Assembly (NCBI GenBank): GCA_023417815.1
Contig: JAEZEI010000124.1
Coordinates: 36,043 to 100,042 of the forward strand
DNA length: 64,000 bases
Direction: 5' to 3'
Origin: Bacteroidota bacterium
GTDB lineage: Bacteria > Bacteroidota > Bacteroidia > Chitinophagales > Chitinophagaceae
This document shows positions 16,358 through 25,352 of this stretch, in pieces. The stretch's first letter is position 1. Each line of letters begins with the position of its first letter. The position numbers and the translations under genes are program-made. Below the pieces are notes generated by a model. The model saw only the letters and a program-made list of their open reading frames with translations. It ran no database searches and was not told the DNA's origin.

Positions 16358-17080
16358 ATGAAAGTACAGATATTCATTCCCTGTTTCATAGACCAGTTGT
16401 TCCCCGCTACTGCTTTCAATATGGTGAAGGTGCTGGAGAAGGCTGGCTGTGATGTATCCTATAATCCGAATCAGACTTGTTGCGGTCAACCAGCTTTTAA
16501 TGCTGGTTTTGTTTCCGAAGCCCGGGATGTTGCCAGGAAATTCATAGCTGATATGGGAGGAAGTGAATATATCGTATCACCAAGCGCTAGCTGCACAGGT
16601 TTTGTCCGGAATTATTACTCGGCCTTGTTTGAAAATTCCACCTCCTCAGAAATTAAGTCTACCGGCCAGCGACTTATGGAATTCACCGAATTTCTTACCG
16701 ATGTCCTTAAGATCGAGAATTACGGCGCTATACTGGAAGGCAAGGCAACATACCATGATAGTTGTGCGGCCCTCAGGGAATGCGGTATTAAGCAGGGACC
16801 CAGGAAATTACTTTCATACGTAAAAGGACTGGAACTCGTGGAGATGGCCGATAATGAGACCTGTTGCGGTTTTGGCGGTACATTCTCGGTTAAATTTGAA
16901 CCGATCAGCGTAGCGATGGCAGATCAAAAGATCAATCATGCCCTGGCCACAGGGGCGGAATACATTATCTCCACCGATATGAGTTGCCTTATGCAACTGG
17001 ATGGCTTTATAAAAAAGCGCGAACTTCCTATACGGACAATGCATATTGCAGATGTGCTTGCTTCCGGTTGGGATGAATGA
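16358..17080 (+). CDS. LutA/YkgE-type Fe-S (CCG domain) protein
   Basis: Two cysteine-rich CCG domains define the family: NQTCCGQPAFNAGF near residue 40 and DNETCCGFGGTFSVK near residue 165, with further CTGF and CAALRECG cysteines. In Bacillus this is LutA, one of three subunits oxidising L-lactate; related domains occur in heterodisulfide reductase and glycolate oxidase subunits. No LutB or LutC gene is adjacent here, so the partner must be elsewhere or the protein works with another redox chain. 240 residues, normal length. Co-directional with ribH and the EVE gene. Confidence 0.85.
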   Translation: MKVQIFIPCFIDQLFPATAFNMVKVLEKAGCDVSYNPNQTCCGQPAFNAGFVSEARDVARKFIADMGGSEYIVSPSASCTGFVRNYYSALFENSTSSEIKSTGQRLMEFTEFLTDVLKIENYGAILEGKATYHDSCAALRECGIKQGPRKLLSYVKGLELVEMADNETCCGFGGTFSVKFEPISVAMADQKINHALATGAEYIISTDMSCLMQLDGFIKKRELPIRTMHIADVLASGWDE

Positions 17081-17102
17081 TCAACTTTCCTAACTTCAAC
17101 TT

Positions 17103-17504
17103 ATGCAATACTGGCTGGTAAAATCAGAACCATTTAAATATTCGTGGGATCAATTCGTGAAGGAAGGCAGCACCTTCTGGGACGGCGTTCGGAATTATGG
17201 CGCACGCCTTCACCTGCGAAGCATGAAAAAGAATGATAAAGTGCTTTATTACCATAGCAATGAAGGAACAGAAGTGGTTGGCATTGCAAAAGTGATCCGC
17301 GAAGCCTACCAGGATCCCACAACTGAAGATGACTGGTCGGTGGTTGATCTTGCCCCGGTTAAGAAACTTAAAAAGCCGGTAAACCTGAATACCATAAAAG
17401 CACATCCCACGCTTAGGAATATGGTATTGGTAAAAAATTCCAGGCTATCTGTTCAGCCAGTCACCGAAGATGAATTCAATGAAATAATAAGATTGGGCTC
17501 ATGA
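17103..17504 (+). CDS. EVE domain protein
   Basis: Single EVE domain of 133 residues, a PUA-like fold that binds modified bases in DNA or RNA. It shows the family N-terminus MQYWLVKSEPFKYSWDQF, the WDGVRNYGARLHLRSMKKND segment and the barrel strands KVLYYHSNEGTEVVGIAKV. The Thy28/YTHDC-like fold in bacteria is linked to modified-nucleotide recognition, but the ligand is unknown. Its last codons overlap the sirtuin start by 4 bases (ATGA), indicating translational coupling. Confidence 0.88.
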   Translation: MQYWLVKSEPFKYSWDQFVKEGSTFWDGVRNYGARLHLRSMKKNDKVLYYHSNEGTEVVGIAKVIREAYQDPTTEDDWSVVDLAPVKKLKKPVNLNTIKAHPTLRNMVLVKNSRLSVQPVTEDEFNEIIRLGS

Positions 17505-18169
17505 AGATCGTAGTGCTTACAGGAGCCGGAATAAGTGCAGAATCGGGGCTGAAGACCTTTAGGGATGCTGACGGATTATGGATGGGGCATAAGATCGAAG
17601 ACGTTGCAACTCCCTCAGCTTTCAGGAAAGATCCGGAGCGGGTCCTGGAATTTTATAATTACCGGAGAAGGGAAGTGCTGAAGGCTGAACCCAATGCAGC
17701 TCACTTCGGACTTGCACAGTTGCAGCACAAATATGACGTTACCATCATTACCCAGAACATAGATGATCTGCATGAAAGGGCCGGTTCAGAAAATGTGATT
17801 CATTTGCATGGCGAAATATTCAAAATGTGCAGTGAACGAAATCACTCACTGATCTATCCAATTAAAGATGATATAAGACTGGGCGATCTTGCAGAAGACG
17901 GAGCCCAACTACGACCTTTCATTGTTTGGTTTGAAGAACCCGTACCCATGATAGAAACGGCAATGCATATCATGCCTACGGCAGACCTGTTCATCCTTGT
18001 CGGGACAAGCCTGCAGGTTTACCCGGCCGCAGGCCTGATCAATTTTCTCCAACCCGGGATTCCGAAATATGTGATCGATAAAAACATCCCGGTTGCTTCA
18101 AGGGATATGCACTGCATAGAAAAACCCGCAACGGGAGGGATCAGCGAACTAATTCAACTTATCGGATGA
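17501..18169 (+). CDS. cobB: NAD-dependent protein deacylase (sirtuin, CobB-like)
   Basis: Class III sirtuin of 222 residues that removes acyl groups from lysines using NAD+. NAD-binding blocks are GAGISAESGLKTFRD, the catalytic TQNIDDLHERAG and HLHGE with the catalytic His. The YxxR pair that recognises succinyl-lysine is present in FYNYRRRE, so desuccinylase activity is likely as well as deacetylase activity. The four zinc-binding cysteines of most sirtuins are absent (only one Cys, in IFKMCSERN), as is usual in the short Bacteroidota form. The end overlaps the convergent saccharopine dehydrogenase-like gene by 21 bases. Confidence 0.92.
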   Translation: MKIVVLTGAGISAESGLKTFRDADGLWMGHKIEDVATPSAFRKDPERVLEFYNYRRREVLKAEPNAAHFGLAQLQHKYDVTIITQNIDDLHERAGSENVIHLHGEIFKMCSERNHSLIYPIKDDIRLGDLAEDGAQLRPFIVWFEEPVPMIETAMHIMPTADLFILVGTSLQVYPAAGLINFLQPGIPKYVIDKNIPVASRDMHCIEKPATGGISELIQLIG

Positions 18170-19678
18170 CAGGAATTCTTCCCTGAAAATTATTCCTTCT
18201 CTCTCTAACTCTGGTAATACCAGGTCATAGATCTCGCTGTTAACTGGTACATGTACACCCCTGATCTTCAGTTTGTCTTCTGCCAGCATCATTGCGCTGA
18301 TGGCCAGGGGCAATCCCACTGTTTTGGCCATAGCTGTATTTCTTGAATCCTCTCCCTTTACAACCAGGGTACTGGTAACATTATGGGGAACATCATTAAG
18401 CATATACCCGATCTCATGCTGCATCACCACCAAATCCCTGTCATCATCTTCCAGCTTTAATTTATTCTCCAGTACAAACTGCAATACATCTGCCGCACTG
18501 CAAGTTCCTTTGTTGATCATCGTTTCCTGGTCGTCAAGTCCCAGGAAGAAAAGTTGCTTCATAATAAGGTTCGCCTCATGCATCTTATCAGCCACCGTGC
18601 TCGCGGCCTGGCTCTTAATTTCATCTATTTCCACATCCTTTATGTCACCGGTTTCATCAACCATCATGATATTCGCAGGAACCTCAGCGCCTTCAAGCTG
18701 GGCTTCCTCTTCAGCCTCCATCAGTTTCATCAGGTTTTCAAGAAGTGCTTTGGTTTCAGTAAAATGACCCGTCAATTTTTTTTGAAGCCACTCTCCAAAA
18801 CCATTCAATTCAAGATGCTCACGGTAGAATTCATAAAGTGTCCGCCCGGAAGTTTCATACCGTGGGGTTTCATCAGTAAGTTTCAGATCAACGATATTCT
18901 TCCATCCGTACATGAATTCTGTGTGGCGAAGGGTAGTGCGCATAAAGGTTTGCGCCCCGTCGAGTTCATATAACGAAATATAGGGCAGGCTGTTCCGGTT
19001 TGGATAATAACTTAACTGCCTGATCTCCGGATCATTTATCAGGGTAGCTCGCGAAGCATCAAATAATTGCTCATATGGTTCATTGATTTCAACACCATTC
19101 AATTTATAAATTGCTCCGGCCTTTCCTGCAAGCACCACGTTGCGGGGGTTCCAGCTGATCTTGTAATGCCAGGGATTATCATCGCTTTCGGGGGCAACAA
19201 GTCCGCCACAATGACTTAAAAAACTATAGATTGAACCGCCCTGGTCTTTTATTCCGCGTATCAACCGCATTGCACTCATATGATCGATCCCAGGGTCAAG
19301 TCCCATTTCACATAAAAAGAGCAGCCCTTTTCGGGAAGCTTCTTCATGCAGGGATCTTATAGCATCATCTGCATAGGAGGCAGTTAAAAGATGCTTTTCC
19401 AGCCGGAGACAATCACGCGCGATCAGGATGTGTAATGCCGGCGGCATCATAGAAATAATAATATCGGATCGTGTGATCAGATCTTCTCTTGATACAGGAT
19501 CGTTTATATCGGTCTCTACGGCTTCACAATGCTCAGAATTTTCAGTTTTGGCCAGGATAAGTTCACGATTCATATCTGCCACAATCAGACCTATTTTTCC
19601 TTCAGAAGCTCTCTTGATAAGGAAGGATATGAGGACTGAAGCCGACTTTCCGGCGCCAAATAAAAGGATCGTTTTCAA
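18149..19678 (-). CDS. saccharopine dehydrogenase-family oxidoreductase
   Basis: Two-domain enzyme resembling the glutamate-forming saccharopine dehydrogenase (LYS9 type): an N-terminal NAD(P)-binding Rossmann domain (LLFGAGKSASVL, then VADMNRE) and a C-terminal catalytic domain starting near GLDPGIDHMSAMRLI. Substrate-binding blocks such as SHCGGLVAPESDDNPWHYK and SWNPRNVVLAG are kept. There is no ATG; TTG at 19678 gives MKTILLFGAGKS, the usual N-terminus, though TTG 19696 is possible. A role in lysine breakdown or as a related amino-acid dehydrogenase is inferred; no other lysine gene is nearby. Confidence 0.85.
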   Translation of the reverse strand: MKTILLFGAGKSASVLISFLIKRASEGKIGLIVADMNRELILAKTENSEHCEAVETDINDPVSREDLITRSDIIISMMPPALHILIARDCLRLEKHLLTASYADDAIRSLHEEASRKGLLFLCEMGLDPGIDHMSAMRLIRGIKDQGGSIYSFLSHCGGLVAPESDDNPWHYKISWNPRNVVLAGKAGAIYKLNGVEINEPYEQLFDASRATLINDPEIRQLSYYPNRNSLPYISLYELDGAQTFMRTTLRHTEFMYGWKNIVDLKLTDETPRYETSGRTLYEFYREHLELNGFGEWLQKKLTGHFTETKALLENLMKLMEAEEEAQLEGAEVPANIMMVDETGDIKDVEIDEIKSQAASTVADKMHEANLIMKQLFFLGLDDQETMINKGTCSAADVLQFVLENKLKLEDDDRDLVVMQHEIGYMLNDVPHNVTSTLVVKGEDSRNTAMAKTVGLPLAISAMMLAEDKLKIRGVHVPVNSEIYDLVLPELEREGIIFREEFLSSDKLN

Positions 19679-19874
19679 TACTGCAATTTTTGGCAAGTTA
19701 TAGGTTTTAAATTTCCTGAAAATTCCATCCCTCGCAGCATGATCCCTAGCATTTTCGATAAGCAGATTTATTAGAATTCCGCATCCCGGAAGTTCTCCAC
19801 AAACAGGGTCGGAATTGTGTAAAATAAATGCGTTAAAGTATTGATTTTGTTAAGGAAATAGGGGCCTGATTTCG

Positions 19875-19882
19875 TAAATTTG
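19875..19882 (+). promoter_or_regulatory. putative -7 box of gyrA
   Basis: TAAATTTG fits TAnnTTTG and lies 15 bases before the ATG. A TTTG at 19846-19849 could be the -33 element, although the 25-base gap is longer than usual. Confidence 0.5.
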
Positions 19883-19897
19883 CTCACTATAATTTAT

Positions 19898-22480
19898 ATG
19901 GAAAATCAGGAAACTCAGGATAGCTCCAATCCGAATAACAGGGGTAAGATAATACCGGTAAATATCGAGGAACAAATGAAGACCGCTTACATCGATTATT
20001 CGATGAGCGTGATCGTAGGAAGGGCTCTCCCGGATGTGCGGGACGGCCTGAAACCGGTGCATCGCAGGGTGTTGTATGGTATGAGCGAACTCGGAAATAC
20101 CAGCAACCGTCCTTATAAGAAATCAGCACGTATTGTCGGTGAAGTTATGGGTAAATACCATCCCCATGGCGATGCATCGATCTACGATACTATGGTCCGC
20201 ATGGCGCAGGAATGGTCTATGCGCTACACTATGGTGGATGGCCAGGGTAATTTCGGCAGCCAGGATGGTGATCCCCCGGCGGCTATGCGATATACGGAAG
20301 TAAGGATGGAAAAGTTCGCGGAAGCGATGATCGAAGATATCGATAAGGATACGGTCGATTTCGGTCTCAACTTCGATGACTCACTGAAAGAACCAACCGT
20401 GCTGCCAACACGGATCCCCCAGTTACTTGTAAACGGATCCAGCGGAATCGCCGTTGGCATGGCCACTAACATGATGCCCCATAACCTTACTGAGGTCGTG
20501 GATGGCTGTATCGCTTACATTAACGATAACGAGATCAGCATAGATGACCTGAGTAAGATCGTGAAGGGGCCTGACTTCCCGACTGGCGGTATCATTTACG
20601 GCATGGATGGCGTGAAGGCCGCCATGAACACGGGAAGGGGAAGGGTAGTGCTGCGCGGAAAAACAACCATCGAAACCGATGCAAGGGGAAGGGAAAAGAT
20701 CATTATCACCGACGTGCCTTACCAGGTGAATCGGGATACGCTTACGCAGAAGATCGGGGACCTTATCAATGAAAAAGTGATAGAGGGTATTTCTGATGTG
20801 AACAATGAAAGTAATAACAAGGAAGGAACCAGGATAGTTATCGATCTCCGAAAAGATGCGGTTGCCCAGGTGGTTATCAACCAGCTTTACAAACATTCCG
20901 ACCTGCAAACTTCCTATGGTATAAATAACGTGGCCCTTGCAAAAGGCCGTCCTCGCCAGCTTAACCTTAAGCAGCTTATTGCCGAATTTGTTGAATTCCG
21001 TCACGAGGTAGTGGTGCGCAGAACCCGCTTCGAACTGAAGAAAGCCGAAGAACGTGCGCATATACTTGAGGGTTATATCATAGCACTGGATAACCTGGAT
21101 GCAGTGATCCAGCTTATCAGGGAAAGTTCAACACCGGTCATTGCACAGGAGGGACTTATTTCCAGTTTCGGAATGAGCGAGATACAGGCAAAGGCTGTAC
21201 TGGAACTGCGTCTTCAAAGGCTAACCGGTATGGAGATCGAAAAGATCCGGGAAGAACATGCCGAGATCATGAAACTGATCGAAAAACTGAAAGCAATCCT
21301 GGCGGATGAAAAACTGAGGTTTGACATCATTAAGCAGGAACTTGAAGAAGTTAAGTCGAAGTTTGGCGATGAAAGGAAGACAGAGATCGTTTATGCTGAT
21401 GACGAGATCAATATGCTTGATCTCATCGAAGAGGAAGACGTGGTGGTGACCATTTCTCACCTGGGCTATATAAAACGCACCTCTGCATCGGAATACCGCC
21501 AGCAACGCAGGGGCGGAAGAGGTTCCAAAGGCAGCAGCACCCGCCAGGAGGATTATATTGAACACCTTTTTGTAGCATCAACCCATCATACACTTTTATT
21601 TTTCACCGAAAAAGGGCGTTGCTACTGGCTAAAAGTTTACCAGATCCCTGAAGGCGACAGAACCAGCAAGGGCAGGGCGATCCAGAACATGGTGCAGATC
21701 CCGCAGGATGATAAGGTGAGGGCGATCATTGATGTGAAGAATTTTGACGATAAAGACTTCGTCGACAACCATTACATTGTATTGTGCACCAAGAAAGGTA
21801 TCATAAAGAAAACCGACCTGCGCGATTTCAGCCGCCCAAGGCAGAATGGTATCAACGCGATCACCATCCTGGAAGGCGACCAGCTCCTGGAAGCAAGACT
21901 GACCGATGGGAATTGCCAGATAATGATGGCAGTGAAAAGCGGTCGCGCTATCCGTTTCCCGGAAGAGAAGGTTCGTTCAACAGGTCGTGGTTCTATAGGT
22001 GTAGCGGGCATTGAAGTGGATAGTGAGAAGGACGAAGTGGTGGGAATGATCTGCGTAAACACCAATGATAAGGACAAGACCGTACTGGTGGTGAGTGAAA
22101 AAGGATATGGAAAAAGGACATTCCTTGATGATCCTGAAACCGGGGAAGCAAATTACCGTATTACGAACCGTGGTGGTAAGGGTGTAAAAACCATAAACGT
22201 AACCGAAAAGACCGGCGGGCTGGTTGGATTGCTGGACGTGACCGAAAGGCATGACCTGATGATCACGTGCGTATCCGGAATTACGATCAGGATGGCGGTA
22301 AGCCAGATCAGCGAACAAGGCCGCGCAACCCAGGGCGTAAAACTGATCAGGGTTGACGAAGGCGATGAGATCGCAGCGATCACCAGGCTGGATGAAAAAG
22401 AAGAAGAGGATAATGGAACTGGAGATCCGGAATCACAAACCCCGGGAGAGGAACCTTCACCAGGATCTGAATCAGAATAA
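19898..22480 (+). CDS. gyrA: DNA gyrase subunit A
   Basis: Type II topoisomerase subunit that cuts and rejoins DNA and, with GyrB, introduces negative supercoils. I start at ATG 19898 (MENQETQDS) rather than the upstream TTG, which overlaps the -7 box. The breakage-reunion domain has the tyrosine block AAMRYTEVRMEK. The quinolone-resistance region reads GDASIYDTM, with Ser and Asp at the usual resistance positions, so it looks quinolone-sensitive. The C-terminal beta-pinwheel contains the GyrA-box QQRRGGRGSKG, which identifies it as GyrA rather than ParC. An acidic tail (EEEDNGTGDPE) ends the protein. Own promoter and terminator: a single-gene unit. Confidence 0.97.
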   Translation: MENQETQDSSNPNNRGKIIPVNIEEQMKTAYIDYSMSVIVGRALPDVRDGLKPVHRRVLYGMSELGNTSNRPYKKSARIVGEVMGKYHPHGDASIYDTMVRMAQEWSMRYTMVDGQGNFGSQDGDPPAAMRYTEVRMEKFAEAMIEDIDKDTVDFGLNFDDSLKEPTVLPTRIPQLLVNGSSGIAVGMATNMMPHNLTEVVDGCIAYINDNEISIDDLSKIVKGPDFPTGGIIYGMDGVKAAMNTGRGRVVLRGKTTIETDARGREKIIITDVPYQVNRDTLTQKIGDLINEKVIEGISDVNNESNNKEGTRIVIDLRKDAVAQVVINQLYKHSDLQTSYGINNVALAKGRPRQLNLKQLIAEFVEFRHEVVVRRTRFELKKAEERAHILEGYIIALDNLDAVIQLIRESSTPVIAQEGLISSFGMSEIQAKAVLELRLQRLTGMEIEKIREEHAEIMKLIEKLKAILADEKLRFDIIKQELEEVKSKFGDERKTEIVYADDEINMLDLIEEEDVVVTISHLGYIKRTSASEYRQQRRGGRGSKGSSTRQEDYIEHLFVASTHHTLLFFTEKGRCYWLKVYQIPEGDRTSKGRAIQNMVQIPQDDKVRAIIDVKNFDDKDFVDNHYIVLCTKKGIIKKTDLRDFSRPRQNGINAITILEGDQLLEARLTDGNCQIMMAVKSGRAIRFPEEKVRSTGRGSIGVAGIEVDSEKDEVVGMICVNTNDKDKTVLVVSEKGYGKRTFLDDPETGEANYRITNRGGKGVKTINVTEKTGGLVGLLDVTERHDLMITCVSGITIRMAVSQISEQGRATQGVKLIRVDEGDEIAAITRLDEKEEEDNGTGDPESQTPGEEPSPGSESE

Positions 22481-22487
22481 TTTAAAT

Positions 22488-22510
22488 AGCTGCCTTCGGG
22501 CAGCTTTTTT
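22488..22510 (+). terminator. intrinsic terminator of gyrA
   Basis: Stem AGCTGCC, loop TTCG, stem GGCAGCT, then a T-run. The UUCG tetraloop makes it very stable. Confidence 0.9.
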
Positions 22511-22582
22511 ATTTAACGAGGACACTCAGTTTTTCCAGGCTACACTTACTTAACATAATATTAATTATTTGTTTTAAATTAT

Positions 22583-22590
22583 TATATTTG
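22583..22590 (+). promoter_or_regulatory. putative -7 box of the GNAT gene
   Basis: TATATTTG matches TAnnTTTG, 49 bases before the ATG at 22640. The region is AT-rich with no clear -33 element. Confidence 0.4.
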
Positions 22591-22639
22591 AGCCGGTAAA
22601 TGGAAATATTTACCTTAACCCATTGAAATTGATATTCTT

Positions 22640-23113
22640 ATGGCAAACGATATCATCATCGCTGATTATGAACCAAGATTCAGAACAGCATTCAAGGCGC
22701 TTAACGAGCAGTGGATAACCCAGTATTTTGAAATGGAAGAATCCGATCATAAAGCGCTGGACGATCCTGAAAGTTATATCCTGGACAATGGCGGCAGGAT
22801 AATCTTCGCATTGCAGGATAATGAACCCGTTGGCGTTTGTGCGCTGATAAAAGTAAACGACCCGGACTACGATTTCGAACTGGCGAAAATGGCCGTTTCC
22901 CCGAAGGCCCGCGGAAAAGGAATTGGTGAAAAACTGGGTAAAGCCGTCATACAAACCGCCCGATCAATGGGCGCCCGAAAGATCTTCCTGGAAAGTAATT
23001 CCAAACTGCAGCCGGCCCTTCATTTATATGAGAAACTGGGTTTCACCCGTATATATAACCGGCCCACACCTTATAAACGCGCCGATGTTCAAATGGAACT
23101 TGACCTGGATTGA
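22640..23113 (+). CDS. GNAT family N-acetyltransferase
   Basis: A 157-residue acetyl-CoA-dependent acyltransferase. The acetyl-CoA pyrophosphate loop is KARGKGIGEKL, preceded by the motif D/A strand (YDFELAKMAVSPKARG) and followed by the conserved FLESNSKLQPALHLYEKLGF segment. The last motif suggests a small-molecule or amino-acid acetyltransferase, but no substrate can be assigned. The gene is free-standing between the gyrA terminator and the convergent lpxK gene. Confidence 0.88.
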   Translation: MANDIIIADYEPRFRTAFKALNEQWITQYFEMEESDHKALDDPESYILDNGGRIIFALQDNEPVGVCALIKVNDPDYDFELAKMAVSPKARGKGIGEKLGKAVIQTARSMGARKIFLESNSKLQPALHLYEKLGFTRIYNRPTPYKRADVQMELDLD

Positions 23114-23166
23114 TGTTGTTACATTCCCTGGCCGAGGGAAATAAAAATGTTGCAACTTTTATTGAT

Positions 23167-24240
23167 TTACAACAGTTTATCGCCTTCACCTATATGAAAA
23201 GATTCAATAAACCGGTGAATGATCCCTGTAAATTCCCCTCCCTGTTCAAACAGGAATCGGTGTTTCACCGGCAATACGTATATGGGAAAGTTCTCCAGTT
23301 CAACCCTGAATTTCTCCAGGCGAACAGCATCTTTCTCGGTTGTGACCAGCATACTGTCTGAAGTTTCCGACTTTTTGAAATACGCAAGTATATCCTTCAG
23401 GTCATCCATTGTAAAGATGTGATGATCTGGATACCGCAGCATATCAAACGAATGCGTATTGATTTCAAGGTACTCTTTCAAAGGTTCCGGGTTGGCAATC
23501 CCACATAAGAGCAGGATATCGCTGGCGGTGTTTATTTCTCCTTTATTGCCGGTGAACAGGTGATAAGGATCTCCATACACCGTTTCGGTAAAGAATAAAC
23601 GCTGATCCGGCCCAGGGTCCAGTTCTTCCCTGATTTTTTCTTTTTCGGCAGTAGTCATTGAACCCGGGCATTTTGTTACCACGATAACCTGGGCTCTGTT
23701 TGCACTCGATACTACGTCCCGCAAATCCCCCGTTGGCATCATATGGTCGCGTGTGTAAAGGTTCCTGTACTCGGTCAGGACAATATTCAGTCCCGCATTT
23801 ACAGCGCGGTGCTGAAAGGCATCATCCAGGATGATGACCTGGGTTCCGGGTTTGCTGTGCAGGATCTGCGGGATTGCAACCAGGCGTTCTTCGCCTACGG
23901 CCACCGTTATGTCCGGGAACTTCCGGTGAAACTGCATAGGCTCATCCCCTATCTCCAGGGCAGTGGTGCGTTCTGAAGCTATGGCAAATCCCTTTGTTTT
24001 TCGTTTATAACCCCGGCTAAGGGTTGCCGTTACCCACCTGTGCTTCAGCTCCTCTATCAGGAATTCCGTCATCGGTGTCTTCCCCGTTCCTCCCACGGCC
24101 AGGTTACCAACGCATATTATGGGAAAATTGAACGTAGCCGACTTCAGTATCTTCCAATCGTAAAGCTTATTCCGAAGCCATACGCCGAAGCCGTATAACA
24201 GCGAAAAAGGAAAAAGAAGGTATCTGAAACTTTTAAGCAA
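23167..24240 (-). CDS. lpxK: tetraacyldisaccharide 4'-kinase
   Basis: Inner-membrane-associated kinase that phosphorylates the 4' position of the lipid A precursor. An N-terminal hydrophobic/amphipathic segment (residues 1-25) anchors it. The P-loop is GNLAVGGTGKTPMTEFL, and the family block ILDDAFQHRAVNAGLNIVLTE, including the DD and QHR residues, is complete. 357 residues, normal. It is the last gene of a same-strand run (DUF3822, rsmD, folate cyclo-ligase, lpxK) with overlaps or gaps of 3 bases or fewer after rsmD. Confidence 0.95.
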   Translation of the reverse strand: MLKSFRYLLFPFSLLYGFGVWLRNKLYDWKILKSATFNFPIICVGNLAVGGTGKTPMTEFLIEELKHRWVTATLSRGYKRKTKGFAIASERTTALEIGDEPMQFHRKFPDITVAVGEERLVAIPQILHSKPGTQVIILDDAFQHRAVNAGLNIVLTEYRNLYTRDHMMPTGDLRDVVSSANRAQVIVVTKCPGSMTTAEKEKIREELDPGPDQRLFFTETVYGDPYHLFTGNKGEINTASDILLLCGIANPEPLKEYLEINTHSFDMLRYPDHHIFTMDDLKDILAYFKKSETSDSMLVTTEKDAVRLEKFRVELENFPIYVLPVKHRFLFEQGGEFTGIIHRFIESFHIGEGDKLL

Positions 24241-24243
24241 CTC

Positions 24244-24816
24244 TTATTTTTTAAAGATATAGGAATGCCCGGGTGTAATGCAGATATCCATCTCCACATC
24301 ATGCTCATTCACATCTGAAATAACAGCCTCAGCCTCATAAAAACTGAACCCGATCCGGATCACGTCCTCCCTGCATCTTTTCAGGAACCGGTCGTAATAT
24401 CCTTTTCCATATCCTACACGGAAGCCTTTTGTGTCGAATGCCAGCAAAGGAATGAAGACCATCCCGATATCTTCCGCATTCACTTCTTCCCAATCAACCG
24501 GTTCACCAATTCCATACCGGTTTGGAACAAATTCAGCGTCTTCGGAGGCAAGTACCGCATCCATCATTCCATCCTCATTCACGACTGGATAAGTAAAACT
24601 AACCGCAGGATTTCGGAAACTGCAATAGCGTTCTACCAATACAGGATCATATTCTGCAAGACGAACAGATGGCGAATAGGTCATGACAACATCCGGAATA
24701 TGAAGATGCAGTTTCTGGAACTCGATCAACATCAGGTCTTCAAGGCGGTCTTTCTCAAGTACCGTTAGCGATGAACGCTTTGCCCTGTATTTTTCCCTGA
24801 GATCTTTTTTTGTCAT
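24244..24816 (-). CDS. 5-formyltetrahydrofolate cyclo-ligase
   Basis: MTHFS-family enzyme that converts 5-formyl-THF to 5,10-methenyl-THF with ATP. The diagnostic C-terminal block GYGKGYYDRFL is present, preceded by MVFIPLLAFDTKGFRVG, and the basic N-terminal helix (LREKYRAKRSSLT) is typical. 190 residues, normal. The start overlaps the rsmD stop by 4 bases and the stop is 3 bases before lpxK, so it belongs to the same operon. Confidence 0.93.
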   Translation of the reverse strand: MTKKDLREKYRAKRSSLTVLEKDRLEDLMLIEFQKLHLHIPDVVMTYSPSVRLAEYDPVLVERYCSFRNPAVSFTYPVVNEDGMMDAVLASEDAEFVPNRYGIGEPVDWEEVNAEDIGMVFIPLLAFDTKGFRVGYGKGYYDRFLKRCREDVIRIGFSFYEAEAVISDVNEHDVEMDICITPGHSYIFKK

Positions 24817-25352
24817 CCGTTCACGAAAATTGAGAACAATGTGGTGCCGTAATTCCTTTCAGCCCTGAAAAATTCAAAATCCTTGTAATTATTACGTGGT
24901 GTATGTTCCAGTATGAACCAGCCATTTTCCTTTAATAATTCCCTTTTTACAATGAGCCTTGGCAATTCATCAATAGGACCCAATGCATAAGGGGGGCCTG
25001 CAAATATCAGGTCATATTTGGAGTTAGCAGAATTCAGGAAGTTAAAGACATCCATTTTAAACGCCCTAAGGTTTTCAATACCGAGCATCCGGGCCGTATT
25101 TACAATGAAACCATACATGGCAGGGTCCTTCTCTACAATGGTGCAGTGGGCCGCTCCCCTGCTTGCGAGTTCATAGGTGATGCTGCCCGTACCCCCAAAA
25201 AGATCAAGGGTATCGATTCCTTCCAGGTTAAGCTGGTTCGAAATAATATTGAACAGGCCTTCTTTCGCGATATCGGTTGTAGGCCGTGTATGAGGCATCT
25301 TACCAGGCGGATTGATCCTCCTTCCGCCATATTTGCCACTTATGATGCGCAT
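24813..25352 (-). CDS. rsmD: RsmD-like 16S rRNA guanine-N2 methyltransferase, variant catalytic motif
   Basis: Rossmann-fold methyltransferase that normally methylates G966 of 16S rRNA. The N-terminus MRIISGKYGGRRI and the KEGLFNII segment are family hallmarks. The SAM loop DLFGGTGSITYELASRGA and acidic VEKD are intact. The catalytic motif that should read DPPY is GPPY (residues 119-122, codon GGC), inside YDLIFAGPPYALG. This one-base difference removes the acidic/polar residue that positions the guanine amino group, so activity is doubtful unless compensated or a sequence error. Overlaps the DUF3822 stop by 13 bases. Confidence 0.88.
   Translation of the reverse strand: MRIISGKYGGRRINPPGKMPHTRPTTDIAKEGLFNIISNQLNLEGIDTLDLFGGTGSITYELASRGAAHCTIVEKDPAMYGFIVNTARMLGIENLRAFKMDVFNFLNSANSKYDLIFAGPPYALGPIDELPRLIVKRELLKENGWFILEHTPRNNYKDFEFFRAERNYGTTLFSIFVNG

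Noticed and set aside
17103..18169. EVE-sirtuin pair as an antiphage defence island
   Set aside because: The sirtuin is a short CobB-type deacylase with substrate YxxR motif, and neighbours are riboflavin and amino-acid metabolism. No nuclease, methylase or TIR/STAND partner is near.
20423..21061. 212-residue frame antisense to gyrA
   Set aside because: Shadow of gyrA codon usage; no family pattern.
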